This document shows positions 21,439 through 32,998 of a DNA stretch of 64,000 nucleotides, piece after piece. Source of the DNA: Sarcomyxa edulis (Eukaryota; Basidiomycota; Agaricomycetes; Agaricales; Mycenaceae); the NCBI GenBank assembly GCA_009761415.1, contig QUOL01000013.1, positions 982,501 through 1,046,500 on the forward strand. The letters are read 5' to 3'. The stretch's first letter is position 1. Each line of letters begins with the position of its first letter. Position numbers and translations under genes: made by a program. The notes under the pieces were generated by a model. That model did no database searches, was not told the origin of the DNA, and saw only the letters and a program-made list of their open reading frames with translations.

Positions 21439-23657
21439 CTCGTGTTGTTACCCCGTGCCAGTGCATCTCTTTTTCCTATCAACCTTTCGCTCCAGCCTAC
21501 TGGTAGCTGGACTGTCATTATTGATAGTACTTATAGGATTCGGATCCTTCATCTGTATTATACCAATCATTTGTATACCAGAGCTCATTGTTTCTTGCTT
21601 CTTGTTCACCTGTAATTTCGAATCAAGCTGTGGCTCAGAGGCGAACCGTGACGAGTGCCTTCGGAGGAGTCACGGACAACTGCGGCCTCCATCTATCCAA
21701 CATCTATCCCCTCTTGTCTCACAGTACCTATCCTCTATGGGTCAAAAGCTTACTATGCACAATGCTTTTCCAACCGCAACCACCAGATGCGTCGAAATTT
21801 TCACTTGGAAATTTCGACGAGATCGCCTTCGAAGCAGTTTCGAGCGCGGTCCACCAAATTCTCATTCTAATCAGACACTCTCGAACCTCTCAATACTGTA
21901 CGTGTCTATATACCCAGAGCCCTCAACCGAGTCGTTTCTCCGACTGCTGGACTTGTATAGCAGACTACAGCGTACATCTGGCGCCGACTCTCAAACTTTA
22001 AAGAAGGAAAGAAGGTGCAGAAGGCATCACCTTCACGATCTGTTTTAGGCCATCAAAACACAAAGGGCTTGAACTGCACGCAATACGGTAGCTGGGACAC
22101 GCTGCGAGACATGGATAACGTGGATGCGTTGCTGGAACGATATACAGAGAGCTCTAGACGGGCCAAACCCTTCAAAATGAAGACCATTAGGTTTTCATGT
22201 CATTTTCTTCTAGCCAAAACATCCGCTTGTTCATCATTGACGCGACTCGATCTTCCTCACCGGTTACGATTGTGGCAAGACTGCTCTTCCTTCTACCGAT
22301 GGGCCTATACAAGCCAATGCGCGATTTCTCCGTCTACCTTCTAAGTTTCTGGCTATGGATTACGGCAAGTGGCCAACCCAAAGGACGCGCGCCGGTCGAG
22401 TCTCTTATCGGTGATGACATGGACGGCACCGCATCATCTATCATCTGCACTTCAGTGGGCCATCATCCATTCAATTAAACTCAGCTTGCTGGAAGGTGGA
22501 GCTGGGAAAGGCTTACCAGTTCCATCTGCCAGGATAGGCATAGTCATCTCAAAACATGCAAACAACTTTCTCACAGAATGCTCATCCCGCGCACAATTCC
22601 CGTCCGCTGCATCTCCGTATAGGATCCATCAGATCCGGAACTTGGGTTGGCAACGACGTTCCGGATGCTCTCTTGAGGATCGTCTCTTAAAGTGAGTTCT
22701 TGGCAAACTTACAGCGACTCACTCTCGAACTCGAGCCCGGTGTTTGTCTCCCCAACGGCATCAAATCAGACCAATTTGACTGGGAAACGTGTGCGAGACG
22801 TTAGACCGCATGTGTCCACCAGACCGCAGGAAAGAATCCAGTCAACTTTCTTGTTCTTCAATCGGTCTACCCGTCCGTCCTATGGCCCTTACAACATGGA
22901 TCGTTGCAGGCGCCAGCGCTTGACACGACGTCAGGCACGAGGGCAAGGTCGCGAACTGTGCGGTGCATCCGTCAGTCAATTGACGGCCGGTCCACTGTGC
23001 GCTCTGTAGATCCGGTCCAACCAAGGCACGGCGAATTCTTCATTCCCTCTATACAATTCTGGGATATTTGATACGGCCCAGAAGACCTATGAGATTGGGC
23101 TATCTGAACTGATGGCAGAGTCCGCCCAACTCCATTCAGATATAAATTCACAGGTCTTGATTTTGAAGGGCGAAAGAAAAGGCAAGTACCGTTTCATTAT
23201 CCACTGAAAATCATGTCGAGGTTAATCCCAGATATATTCCTAGCTATCGCCCAAATAACAGCATCATGGAGTCGTTGATTGCCTTGTTTGTGTCGTTATT
23301 TGTCCAAGACCTCCGAGTCAAATACACACAAATCCTATCTCGGTCTTCGGGATCAATTTCGGACGCATTTGCTGGTGATTTACCGGTCCCGGGTATGAGT
23401 GGGCAGAGTGCGCCCATACCCAGTCCTGTCGCGCCCAGATACTCCTTGTACTGCGTGTCCTCTACTAGTATCAAGATACTGTCATGCCAACCACATGTCA
23501 TTCTTATCCTTATCCCCATCCATCTCGTCAATCTGTCGCCCCACCTATTCGCTCCCCTTTCGTTCAGTCCTAACCATGATATCGGTGGCGCTAATGCGAC
23601 AATGCTATAAAGCTCCCCTTGAGATCAAGTACCTTCTAGTCCCTCGATCCTACAACC
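21439..23657. other. Gene-poor stretch, possible decayed F-box/LRR-type gene
   Basis: No intact gene found. Plus-strand fragments look coding but sit in different frames with stops between them: FLANLQRLTLELEPGVCLP near 22690-22750, and FDTAQKTYEIGLSELMAESA near 23070-23130. The first resembles the C-terminal part of fungal F-box/leucine-rich proteins, but only weakly. This could be a pseudogene or a gene whose introns I could not resolve. Confidence 0.3.
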
Positions 23658-24862
23658 ATGCAGTCTAATCCGCCACACACAGACGAGACCAAGGTTTGGC
23701 TTATCACTGGTAAGCATTTCTCGTTCGTTTCATATTGGGAGTAGATCATTCAAATTATGATGAAGGCACCTCTTCTGGTTTTGGCCACTCCCTCGTCCTT
23801 GCTGTTCTCGACCGTGGCGATCGCGTGATTGCCACAGCTCGCGTCATCGACAGAATTCAGGGCTTCCCTTCAAACTCGCCGAATCTGCGGTTGCTTCAGC
23901 TCGACGTTACGGATGGATCATTAGCCATTGCAACTACAATAGACCAAGCCATAAGTATATGGGGTCGTATCGATGTCTTGGTCAATAACGCAGGATATGG
24001 TTTAGCTGCGCTTGTCGAGGAAGGAGGGTATGCAGTCAAACCGACTTCACGTCCACCGTTGTGCTGACGCACCTGTCGATAGTGCTGACCAACTCAAGCA
24101 ACAATTCAATACGAATGTATTCGGATTGCTTGATGTTACGACCGCTGTGCTGCCGCATATGCGATCGCGGCATACGGGGACGATAGTTATGATCGGAAGT
24201 CGCTCTGCCTGGCGAACGGATATCTCGGTGAATACGATCACTGCGGCGTAGTGCGCTAATCTCCAATTGTTATCTGACTTATTCTACGAACAGGGAATCG
24301 GTATGTCTTCGGATCTTTGAATCAGGAAACTGATACGATTTTTATCAGGTTTATACTCTGCATCCAAAGCAGCTGTTCATGGTGAATGCCAATGAAATTT
24401 CATCTCCGCTACTTAATCTGACGGACAAATCTCTCAGCAATCAGTGAAACTCTCGCCGTAGAGGTCGCTGCATTCGGCATACGTGTCACGATCGTCGAAC
24501 CTGGTTCGTTCCGCACCAAGGGGCTTTGCGGAAAGTGCTGTTTCACCGCCAATCAGATACCGGATTATAATCCTCTTCGCGAAAGGGTCAGATCCCAGTT
24601 CTCAAGTATAGGTGGGAAAGAAAGGGGAGATCCAGATAAGGCCATGAATGCTGTCGTTGACGTGGTCAGAGGGGAGGGTAAAGCTCAAGGAAAGCCATGG
24701 CCTCTATATTTAGTGCTAGGAGATGACGCGGAGAGAGACATCACACGAAAGCTGACGACTGTCTCCCAGGCGTTGGACGAGTGGAAGGATGTTACTCGGA
24801 GCACTAGCTTCGACGACTGTGATAATGATTGTTTACTTTCTGGTACAACTAATTCTCGATAG
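23658..24862 (+). CDS. Short-chain dehydrogenase/reductase with a 7-nt exon
   Basis: Starts MQSNPPHTDETKVWLITG. The first intron falls inside the cofactor motif, and the spliced reading is ITGTSSGFG. Landmarks are LDVTD, DVLVNNAGYG, NVFGLLDVTTAVLPHMRS and catalytic LYSASKAAVH; IVEPGSFRT is the post-active-site motif. This pattern resembles the NADP-type SDRs annotated as retinol/17-beta-hydroxysteroid dehydrogenase-like in fungi, but the substrate is unknown. Exon 24294-24300 is only seven nucleotides (encoding Gly-Ile plus one base) and is needed to join SAWRTDIS to GLYSASK. The last exon starts near 24440. The C-terminal tail is unusually Asp/Cys-rich (FDDCDNDCLLSG). No membrane segment is seen. 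Confidence 0.88.
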
Positions 24863-25144
24863 GCCTCGATGTTCTACAGCACACTAAGATATCAATACAA
24901 GTACATTACTACTGTCAATTGGATGCCATACAGACGGCTATAGATCATAGCAGTTATATACACGAAAACTACCTAGTCCTATCTAGACAATCCGGTAGGA
25001 AGCGCGATATGAACGCGTTGGAAAATATGTTCGGGTCTCTCGAGCCGCACCCCGAAGTGCACGAGAGTCACGCTGTGACACACTCTCAGTCACGTCGCGC
25101 TCAACCACCGTCGAAATTCTCGAAAAACTTGGAAACCACACTCG

Positions 25145-27494
25145 ATGTCGGGTGCAACGACAACGAGTCTTTCTCGTTCGAGATCTCGAGTCACTCCAAT
25201 ACGTGCAATACCATCTAACCTTTCAACTCGCTCGTCTCCGTCGGTCCCTCCAGCCACCCAAAATTATGAACCTCTCCTCAAGTCCGTTTTGCGCCACCGC
25301 CTGATCTACAACATCTTTTCATGTTCTGCCTTATGCTCCTGGACAATTGCCGTAATATCGACTTTATGGTTCAGAACGAGTCATGGGATCTTGGGGATCC
25401 TGCTGTCTCCCTTGCGGCCATCAACATTGCTGTTCGCGGCCGCCTATTGGGCCATTGGTGTGTTGCCAGTAGTCGTTCTACGCAAGCTATATCTCACAGG
25501 TATGAATTCTGCCTGACTTGATAGTGGTATCTCTGCTTATATTGTCGCGTCCTCAGGCACCCGAACTTCTGCAAACTCTCCATCTAAAACATTCCATGCT
25601 GCTCTCGCCAAATCAAGCACTCTTCGTGCCCTAATCACCTATACGGTCTCCAGCATTTTCATAGGCTTGATTTATAGCACGCTGGTTGGAGACCCGGCTG
25701 TCTCTGTCTTTGTTAAATCAAAGTGAGCTTCGCGTTTTTTTAATATGAAAATTGACGCGCGACTGACCATATTCCAGGAAACACCCACAATATCTGAACG
25801 GGCGTTTCGTACTTCTGATGTTCTCCCAAATGACTCTCGCGTATACATTTTTGCTACGTAACATCATGTTGGACCGATTCACATTCCGATGGCCCACGCC
25901 TTCATCGAAAGTGAGTGCGTTGTGAACCTTGAAGGTGACCCTGCTAACATAAAATAGATACAGACGTTCAGTAAATGGCCATTCACGACGCCTCAACTTG
26001 TGGCATCGCTACTGACTGTCATCATCCTCTCCTCCCTGGCTCTACCTTTCGCGTCCATCCTTTTCGGCATCTCTCGGAGTGTCGTCTTACCACTATTGTA
26101 CCAACTCCCACTGCTGCACTATGCACTCCGTCCTTTCACGGCCCATTTCCTTCGTGGAGGAACTTGGACCCTCATTCTACCTCTGTACCATATTTCGTTC
26201 TTATTCCGCACTTGGTTCCTCTCGTTCACGACTTTAGCCTTATGGGAGCTGACTGAAACCATCTTTGATACCTTCATCTCTCAAGTACGCCAATTTTCAA
26301 CAAATACGAATCCTAGTATCTGCAACTAACAATCTGCATAGCCGATATTGGTCTCAAACTTGACCGTCGACCCAACTGTGACCCTCATATCTGGAATTTC
26401 TTCTTCTGACATCATATTCAAGTACCACGCCTACGTCGAACTCAAATCTCTAGTATCAGATCCTGCGCCTGCCGCCTCTGCCACTCGTACTTCCTTCTTC
26501 GCTGATCAGAAATACACGCCCAACCTATGGAATGTGCTGTTACGCGAAGGTCTGCTTCTCTTAGGGGACGACTATCAACTGTTCTTACGACGAGGTGCTC
26601 CTCCGACACCAGTGATACCACCACCGCCTGCGGTCATCCCACCCGCACCTTTACCTGTGCCATCGACGCCTCTCATCAAGAAACCGATATATCAGCCGAA
26701 TTCACAATCGCAGTCTCCTCTTCGCAATGTCCTCAATTCGTTCGCTTCCGATGGAGATGTCAGTCGAGTGGTGGATACGAGTATTCCAGAGTTGTTCAGA
26801 GGCGTTGGGAGTCTGGTGCCTGCTGGTCACGCCGTGGTACCCAAACCTCCCGTGGTAGAGGTCAAGGGGCTCGTGAACCGTGCTATAGGGAAAGCACATG
26901 ACCTGGTCGTGGAGCGGTTCACCCCACAATGGGCTGTAGAGGTAGCTCAGGGACTGGAAGAATGGTGGAGGAAGGAACGAGTGAGCAAGGTGGTAGAAGG
27001 ATGTTTACCTCGGAAGGAGGTCGATGTATTAGTCGTTGAAGGTGTGTTTCAACATCTCCTTTCAAGTATGTTCAAAGTGACTCATGCATCCTTTCGACAG
27101 TGCTATCCCACTTGACGTGTGCATCGCTCACTGAGGATCGATATGGTGTCGTCCAAAGAGATATACCGAAAATTCTGGAAGCGTTCCTCGGGTTCCTCGA
27201 TGCTGTTGAGGATTACCAAGTTGAGATCAACAAGTTGACCTCAAATCTCGAAGCGTCACCTGAAAAGGAGGTATTAAAAGTGGAGGTTGATAAAGCTAGT
27301 GCTATATTGAGTGAGATTGGAGATGGTATGTTTACTTTCTCTCTATTTCGACTGGAGCCGATCTCATTTTTGCTACTTCAGCATTGAAAGAAGGTGTGGC
27401 ACGGATCGTGAGGACCTTTGGGGATAAATTGCAAGCCTACAAATTTCCTCCGAGAACGGCGACGAAGTTGCAAGGATTCCTAGATTATTGTTAG
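25145..27494 (+). CDS. NDC1: Transmembrane nucleoporin Ndc1
   Basis: About eight exons from MSGATTTSLSRSRSR at 25145 to LQGFLDYC at 27494. The N-terminal half has about six hydrophobic segments (SALCSWTIAVISTLWF; LITYTVSSIFIGLIYS; LVASLLTVIILSSLALPFAS). These are followed by the family motif PILVSNLTVDPTVTLISG and FKYHAYVELKSL. The soluble C-terminal half ends in the conserved SLTEDRYGVVQRDIPKILEAFL, which is characteristic of Ndc1_Nup proteins. Ndc1 anchors nuclear pore complexes, and in fungi also spindle pole bodies, in the nuclear membrane. A Pro-rich linker (PPTPVIPPPPAVIPP) joins the halves. Intron phases agree over all joins I tested. Confidence 0.9.
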
Positions 27495-28066
27495 TCGGGG
27501 GGCAGAAATTCGAGCTCTGCATATTGTGATGTATCATAAATGAATCCCAGAAGATTGCGATATCTTTTCTCGTCGAGCTATGCTCTATACCAGGTCCCCT
27601 CTTTTGCTCGTACGCCTATGAGGTTAGAGACACAAGCCTTTGCCATGCTCTTCGAAGGTCATATGTAGTTTCCATTACAAATCTATCAAGCGTTCCTCAT
27701 CACTGGCATTGTCTCGTTCAGCAAAGCACGTACAGTACGTTCTGCAACTAGTCAAATATGGATTATACATTTGTTGGTTATACTACTCTGTTGTGCGCTT
27801 GGCTAGCTGGATGTGTTGTAAGTTGGCCTACAGGGTTTACGAGCGTCGTAGATTTGATATGCTAGAGTCGCGACAAGCTCTTCCTTTCGATAGCCGGATG
27901 TGGTTTGGGTAGATTCCACTAGTTGCGATGATATATACAAACGAGGAAAGCTTGACGCCTCACCCATCTTGAGGGTCCAAGTTGCTGGTATTGCCCCAGT
28001 GCCAGTGCCAGTGCCACTCCTTTATCTGCTCGTGTGGTGATATGCGAAGTGCAACAGCGTGCACGT
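27495..28066. other. Intergenic, no supported gene
   Basis: Only a 90-codon plus-strand frame (27640-27912) with a hydrophobic middle is present; it lacks domain or splice support. A short ccagtgccagtgccagtgcca tandem repeat occurs near 27998. Confidence 0.35.
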
Positions 28067-29343
28067 TCAGTCATCGTAGGGATGTGAAACGGCTTGGGAT
28101 TGCTTGAGGAGAGCTTTGTATGTGTCATTCTCCGTCCGGACGATGACCTTGAACGTGGTATCCGTCACACCCGCGCACCAAATGTCGTAGGATATAATCT
28201 TGTCATTCCCGGCTGCAGACATAGGCTGTGGATATACGACGGAGGGAACACTCGATGCAAGCGCGAAGACCATACGTATGATAGGTAGACGAGGTTTCCC
28301 CTTGTCGGAGAACAAGCCGACGTCGAAGGGGTCCATAGCCTCGAAAAGAGATTATCGACGGACTCAGTATATTTTGGGTTGTTTTTCATCTATAGCAGAC
28401 ATGTTCGATTTCATGAGTTTGTTCTTGAAAAGAACAGGATACAATGTCGAGGCCGGAGTGCCCCTTCGCACAGACTACAGCAGCGCTACGAACGATAAAG
28501 TGCCACAGATAGTCTTCACCAATGACTGGAATGTCCTCTATCTAGATAAAATGGTTGAACCGGACAGACGCGTCCTTAAACGCATGTTCCAGAGTTTTAG
28601 TTTTGTCTTTCTTGGTGCAGAAATGGGTCGGAAGCAAATTCTGCCACTGGGAAGAGGGGTCATTGAGCAGCGAGTGTAGAAAGTCGACGACAGGAACGAC
28701 ACGTTGTTGGCCATCAGAGCCAAGACGTATGGAGCGCGGTAAAGGCCTCGCTACCTTCAGTTCGTTGTCTCGAGCAAGAAGAAGGATCAACGACGCAATT
28801 CGTTCTTACTGTTCACCCACAGTGATATGAGAACATTCGAGGTACTTCAGGAGGGTAGCAGCCGAGGCCCATTCAATGGTGTTCATGCCTAACGATGCCG
28901 CTTCGGCGAGAAGAGAAGTGGCTCGGAAGGAGAGATAGCCACCATATCTTGGAAGCCCCCCATCGCGGAGAGACATACACGCACGTGACGATGTACTTGG
29001 TTGCATTCTTTATATCGATTCGATAAGCTAGGCATAAGCGCACATCCAGACATGCAAGCTTTGGGGTATCCGTGAGATTCACCAACGTGATATCGTCGAC
29101 CCCTAGAAGTTCGGAACGCGCAATCGCCACGTTATCACGTCGAACACCTTCATTGCCAGCGTCCCAGAGACAAGGAAATCTATATGATAATGTCAGCCAA
29201 AACGAAACACTTAAGCGATGAACGCAACAATAGGCTTACAAAGTGCGTCCTAAGTGGTCAAGACGGTCTGTAGATGCCAGAGTGTCAATTTGCCGTCAGC
29301 TGCAGCTCGTGTGGCAAATTCGTCGAAGGCTCGAGAGGAACTC
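28067..29343 (-). pseudogene. Multi-exon unknown gene, probably decayed
   Basis: Minus-strand stretches appear in collinear order but in several frames: MSSSRAFDEFATRAAADGK (29343), NVAIARSELLGVDDITLVNL (about 29110), LSFRATSLLAEAASLGMNTI (about 28920), LPRSIRLGSDGQQRVVPVVD (about 28730), VRSAAVVCAKGHSGLDIV (about 28480), and a last frame with PRLPIIRMVFALASS and YDIWCAGVTDTTF ending at 28067. Some joins have GT...AG introns. Others, around 28300-28560 and 28990, cross stops or lack a usable splice site. I do not know the family. The GLDIV motif recalls a nuclease-like core, but the expected following motif is missing. It may be a live gene with introns I misread; decay is more likely. Confidence 0.45.
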
Positions 29344-29518
29344 ATGAGCGTGGCACAAGGGGTGTACTTATATCTGACAAAACAAAAGATGTAAGTCTGC
29401 GATTACAAGGGCAAACAAGGACACAATGGACGCTGGTGAAGTAGACGAACCCAAGTTGATTTACAGCGAAGTTTCCTTAGACTCACGAATAGTACCTTCT
29501 AGAAGAAATCCCGTCTTA

Positions 29519-29561
29519 CAGCTAATTTCATTCCGATGCGGAAACTCCAATTTTTTGAAAA
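29519..29561 (+). repeat. Left terminal inverted repeat of the transposon
   Basis: Starts CAGCTAATTTCATTCCGATG directly after a TA. Aligned to the reverse complement of 32555-32596, it matches at roughly 34 of 43 positions, including a perfect 12-bp core CGATGCGGAAAC. Confidence 0.85.
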
Positions 29562-29730
29562 AGTCACTGCCAGAACGGGCCTGCGCACGTGGCCAGTTTG
29601 ACGCGCTGTTTCGACTCGGACGCGCTGTAACATGTAACACAATTTGGCAATGCCAGCACCCAGTACCATGCTACGACGTGTTTGCAATAAGTAAATGCAA
29701 AGTCCTGAACTCTGAACTCATACTACCAAC

Positions 29731-31324
29731 ATGTCTACACCTGAGCCTGAAGGCCCTGTCAACACAAACCCTCCTTTCTCGGTCCAGCTTACTACATACT
29801 CTACTGCACCATCCAAATCTGGTAAAGCACCCGGCAAGGTCACGAAGACTGTCAAAACAAAGGAGCTCCTGCATACCCTGGATGTTGAGGAGCATACTCA
29901 ATTCCTCGAAGCCCTTCTTCAGAAGCACGGAGAATCAAAATATCACGTCACGGAGAGACGGCCGTTCTCTTTCCGCTTCTATTGTCCTCCACTTCGCGCG
30001 TGAGTACCTTCAAGCTATCTTGGTCACGTTTTGATTTGATGCGAGGCTCTTGTTAGCAAAACTGACACCATTGACATCGACAACAATGCCGAATACCGTG
30101 AAATGGTGACGGCTATCCAGGAATACGAGAAGACAGGGAAAAAGGCACTGAAGGTAGTGACCATCCTTGTTGACATGAATGATGTCAAGAAGGCCTGCCG
30201 CATTCGGAGTGATGAGGAGCCTAGTGAAGATGACACAGATGACAATTTGGTGAGTTGTAGTCTGGTCGTTGTTGTCCTATCAGTATATATCCACTAACAC
30301 CTTACGCTTTGGCTTCTAGGGATCAACAACCGGTAATCTCACACGCAGCGAAGAGCATCTTGCAAACATCCGCATGAAACTCGAGAAGAAGCACAAGAAT
30401 GACGATGACAACGGCTATTCTTACGCATACGCCGATGGATTCCGTCTTCAACTCACACCGTTCCTGATGAAAGAGTGGGCCATTGCAGTGGTAAGTGCTC
30501 AATACACCCTATAGCTATAGCCGTACATTTTTTGACTGATGTCTTCACAATAGTTCGAGGGCGAAGCAACAATTCATCATCCCCCCAATACACAAGCTTT
30601 CGACCCTGATAGTCACGGCATCTCGTTACGACCCTTCCAGTCTCGAACTACTAGATCTCCTCCCGGTATGGCTCCCACTCCCGTCACATCAGAGCTTGGA
30701 CACTTCAGCCAGATTATTGGTGATGTCTTGAACTTTGTTAGCAACTGTTCTACTAGTACCCCTTCCGTTCCGAATTCAAGTTCGACCACTCCTCAGACCC
30801 CTACCCGTCCTCGGCATGTTGCGACTTCCGAGAATTCACCCCCTTTCCATCATACTCCATCGGACATCACTCGTTATCTCACATACGCAAAAGAGAACTT
30901 AGGGGTTCCTCAGGCACTCGTATACGACACATTTCTCCGAGCTCAAGATTTTGGACCAGATATCCTTCATGAAGTCGATAAAGATGACCTTCTAGCTCTT
31001 GGGATGCGAGGGGGTGAGGTCATACGGCTTCAACGTGGGAGTCAGAAGTGGTGGAAGCTGAACGCTAAACGTAAACGCTCAGTATCGGATGTGGGAGAAA
31101 AGTCTGTTTCTTCCGAGTCTGTTCCACAACACTCGTATGAGGTATCCTTTCCAGAGGGAGGAGCAGTTAGGTATTCGGGGCCTGCTCCCATGCCAGGTGA
31201 CCCGTCGGAGGTCGACTCACGTACTAAAATCTTTGATCAAGCAAAGGGAATGATGGTTTCTCTCCCACAGGGACTTTGTGCTCCCCGATACAATGCCCCA
31301 GATGATGACCCATTTGCAAATTAG
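29731..31324 (+). CDS. Transposon-borne protein with a SAM-like C-terminal domain
   Basis: Four exons (29731-29999, 30057-30249, 30320-30490, 30554-31324) give an unbroken 467-residue protein. The N-terminal 230 residues form an unknown conserved-looking region, including MKLEKKHKNDDDNGYSYAYA and LTPFLMKEWAIAVFEG. A Pro/Ser-rich linker follows. Residues about 310-375 resemble a SAM-type helical bundle (DITRYLTYAKENLGVPQALV; DKDDLLALGMRGGEVIRL). From general knowledge, similar SAM-ending proteins are repeated in agaricomycete genomes. No catalytic motif is visible. The gene lies entirely between the inverted repeats of a Tc1/mariner-type element and converges on the transposase gene. It may bind DNA or the transposase, or be a captured host gene; the sequence does not decide. 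Confidence 0.85.
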
Positions 31325-31374
31325 ATACATGTACCTAGTCATGTTTTCCCTAGTACACTGTCTACCACAATTAA

Positions 31375-32463
31375 CTAGATATACCCCGAGGCACGAAACC
31401 ATCCAAATGCCATCTCTGGTGTAACACGTTGCAGTGCTCTTCCAATACCACATAGAGTAGTGTCATCCCAGTGACGACGTAAGTATGCCTTCACCGATGA
31501 GAAAGCTTGCTCGATAGGATTGTAGTCGGGTGAGTATGGAGGTAGAAAGATGAGTTTACATACTTATTGGTTGTCCGACATCAGTAACATCAAGACAAAG
31601 AGGAGATACGTACTCACAAGCTTGATCTTCGACAAGTTCTCGAACTTCTTCAGAGTGATGAATGCTGCAGTTGTCCAACACAAGAACACTTCGCGGCCCT
31701 GGATATGGGTTGGTGAGGGGAATCTGTCCAGTGGTTTGAATCAGCTTCAGGTGCTGGTAGAGGGACAGGTGGAATGACTAGGAATCAGATAGGAATAGCT
31801 CACCACAAAATCCTTCAAGAATTGTAGAAAGCGTTCCGAGTTGACCGACCCCTCGATGATGTCGTAGGTGATGATACCATCAATGGTAAGGATAGGGAGT
31901 ATAGACCACCTTTGCCCGCGTACGAAACATCTTTTCTGAATGCAACGTGTCCCAACGGGCGACCATCCCTTTGTCCGTCCATACGTTTTCTCGTTCTTCG
32001 CAGCCTCATCACCAAACATGAACATGTCGGGGCGCAGAACATCTGTCCCAATTTTGTTCATGTAGACTGCACGGAGTAGATCATTTCGCTCCAGAGCCTG
32101 CGCAGAGACAGTCTTGCTAGAGAAGTGGATACGGCGGAGTACGCGGGTGAGAGTGGGAATAGAGACATCCACTCCACGCCGTGCAAAGAGTTGCTCTTGT
32201 ATCTCGTCTAGGTAGATGCAATGGTGTTGGGCTATCAGAGTACGAATGAAGTTGATATCAATCTGCGAGAGCTTGCGCGATCTGTGAGATGGACGAGGCG
32301 CAGGATTGTAGACAGTTCCGTGATTTCGATGGTAGTTCAATGTTTTATATACTAGGCTTTTTTTGATGCCTAACAGGCCACAGACTTCTTTGACAGAGTA
32401 GCCCTGGCCATAGAGAACAGGAATACGGGCTTTGAGGTCTCGAGACACCAGATAAGGAGGCAT
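31375..32463 (-). CDS. Tc1/mariner (IS630-like) DDE transposase, apparently intact
   Basis: Three exons (32463-31804, 31723-31618, 31562-31375) give 317 residues without stops. The N-terminus is a helix-turn-helix DNA-binding region (ARIPVLYGQGYSVKEVCGLL; LVYKTLNYHRNHGTV), then SQIDINFIRTLIAQHHCIYL. Catalytic residues sit in FMFGDEAAKNEKTYGR (first Asp), SVLVLDNCSIHH (second Asp) and PPYSPDYNPIEQAF (Glu), the order and spacing of DDE transposases of this superfamily. An upstream in-frame ATG at 32505 is possible, but MPPYLVSRDLKARIP at 32463 fits related proteins better. It cuts and pastes the element at TA sites. No inactivating mutation is visible. Confidence 0.92.
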
Positions 32464-32554
32464 AATGGCTCTACGTTGGAGGGACTCCTCGTTGAATCGA
32501 CACACGGAGATCCCGGTGCGGGTTTTCCGGGATCACATGATACTCAAAATTATA

Positions 32555-32596
32555 TTTTCAAAAATTCGTGTTTCCGCATCGCATTGAAACCGGCTG
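32555..32596 (-). repeat. Right terminal inverted repeat of the transposon
   Basis: Read on the minus strand it begins CAGCCGGTTTCAATGCGATG and is followed outward by TA. It pairs with the left repeat at 29519. Confidence 0.85.
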
Positions 32597-32998
32597 TAAA
32601 ATAACTTCCGTTGAAAATAGATCCACGGAGACAAAACTTTAGGACGTATACAGACGTCATGCACCTCGTGTGTCTTCTAGGTTTTGAGAAACCGCTAGAA
32701 TCCAAACCTCATATACTGTCGTCCTCTGTCGTCAGGAGCCGTGACGAAAGTAGCGCCATCGAGATTGATGGCCCATATAGATGATTTGAAGTCAGATTGA
32801 CGGTGCATAAGGTCACCATCATGAGCGCAACAAAGATTGAAGTCGCAGTGGTACGATGTCCGACGACTTTAGCATCGTCTTGTTTTCTCTGCAGACACTG
32901 AAGTTGAACGATGCATCGCAAGAGATGCAATTTGGTGTCTAAAACTTGCACCTGTATAGCACATACCACACACGGTGAGTACAAAGGAAAAATATAAA
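32597..32998. other. Flank of the transposon, no gene seen
   Basis: Short minus-strand frames only. The region lies between the right end of the transposon and the stop of the acyltransferase gene and shows no recognisable features. Confidence 0.4.

Larger units (their letters stand above)
29519..32596. mobile_element. Complete Tc1/mariner-type DNA transposon with a cargo gene
   Basis: A 3078-bp element bounded by TA dinucleotides (29517-29518 and 32597-32598), the target site of this superfamily. Imperfect inverted repeats of about 43 bp begin CAGC, as many Tc1-like ends do. Both share TTTCA and the core CGATGCGGAAAC. Inside are two convergent genes whose stops are about 50 bp apart: a SAM-domain-like protein (plus) and an intact transposase (minus). 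The repeats enclose both genes, so the element carries more than a transposase. No other copy or MITE with the same core was seen in this window. Confidence 0.85.
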
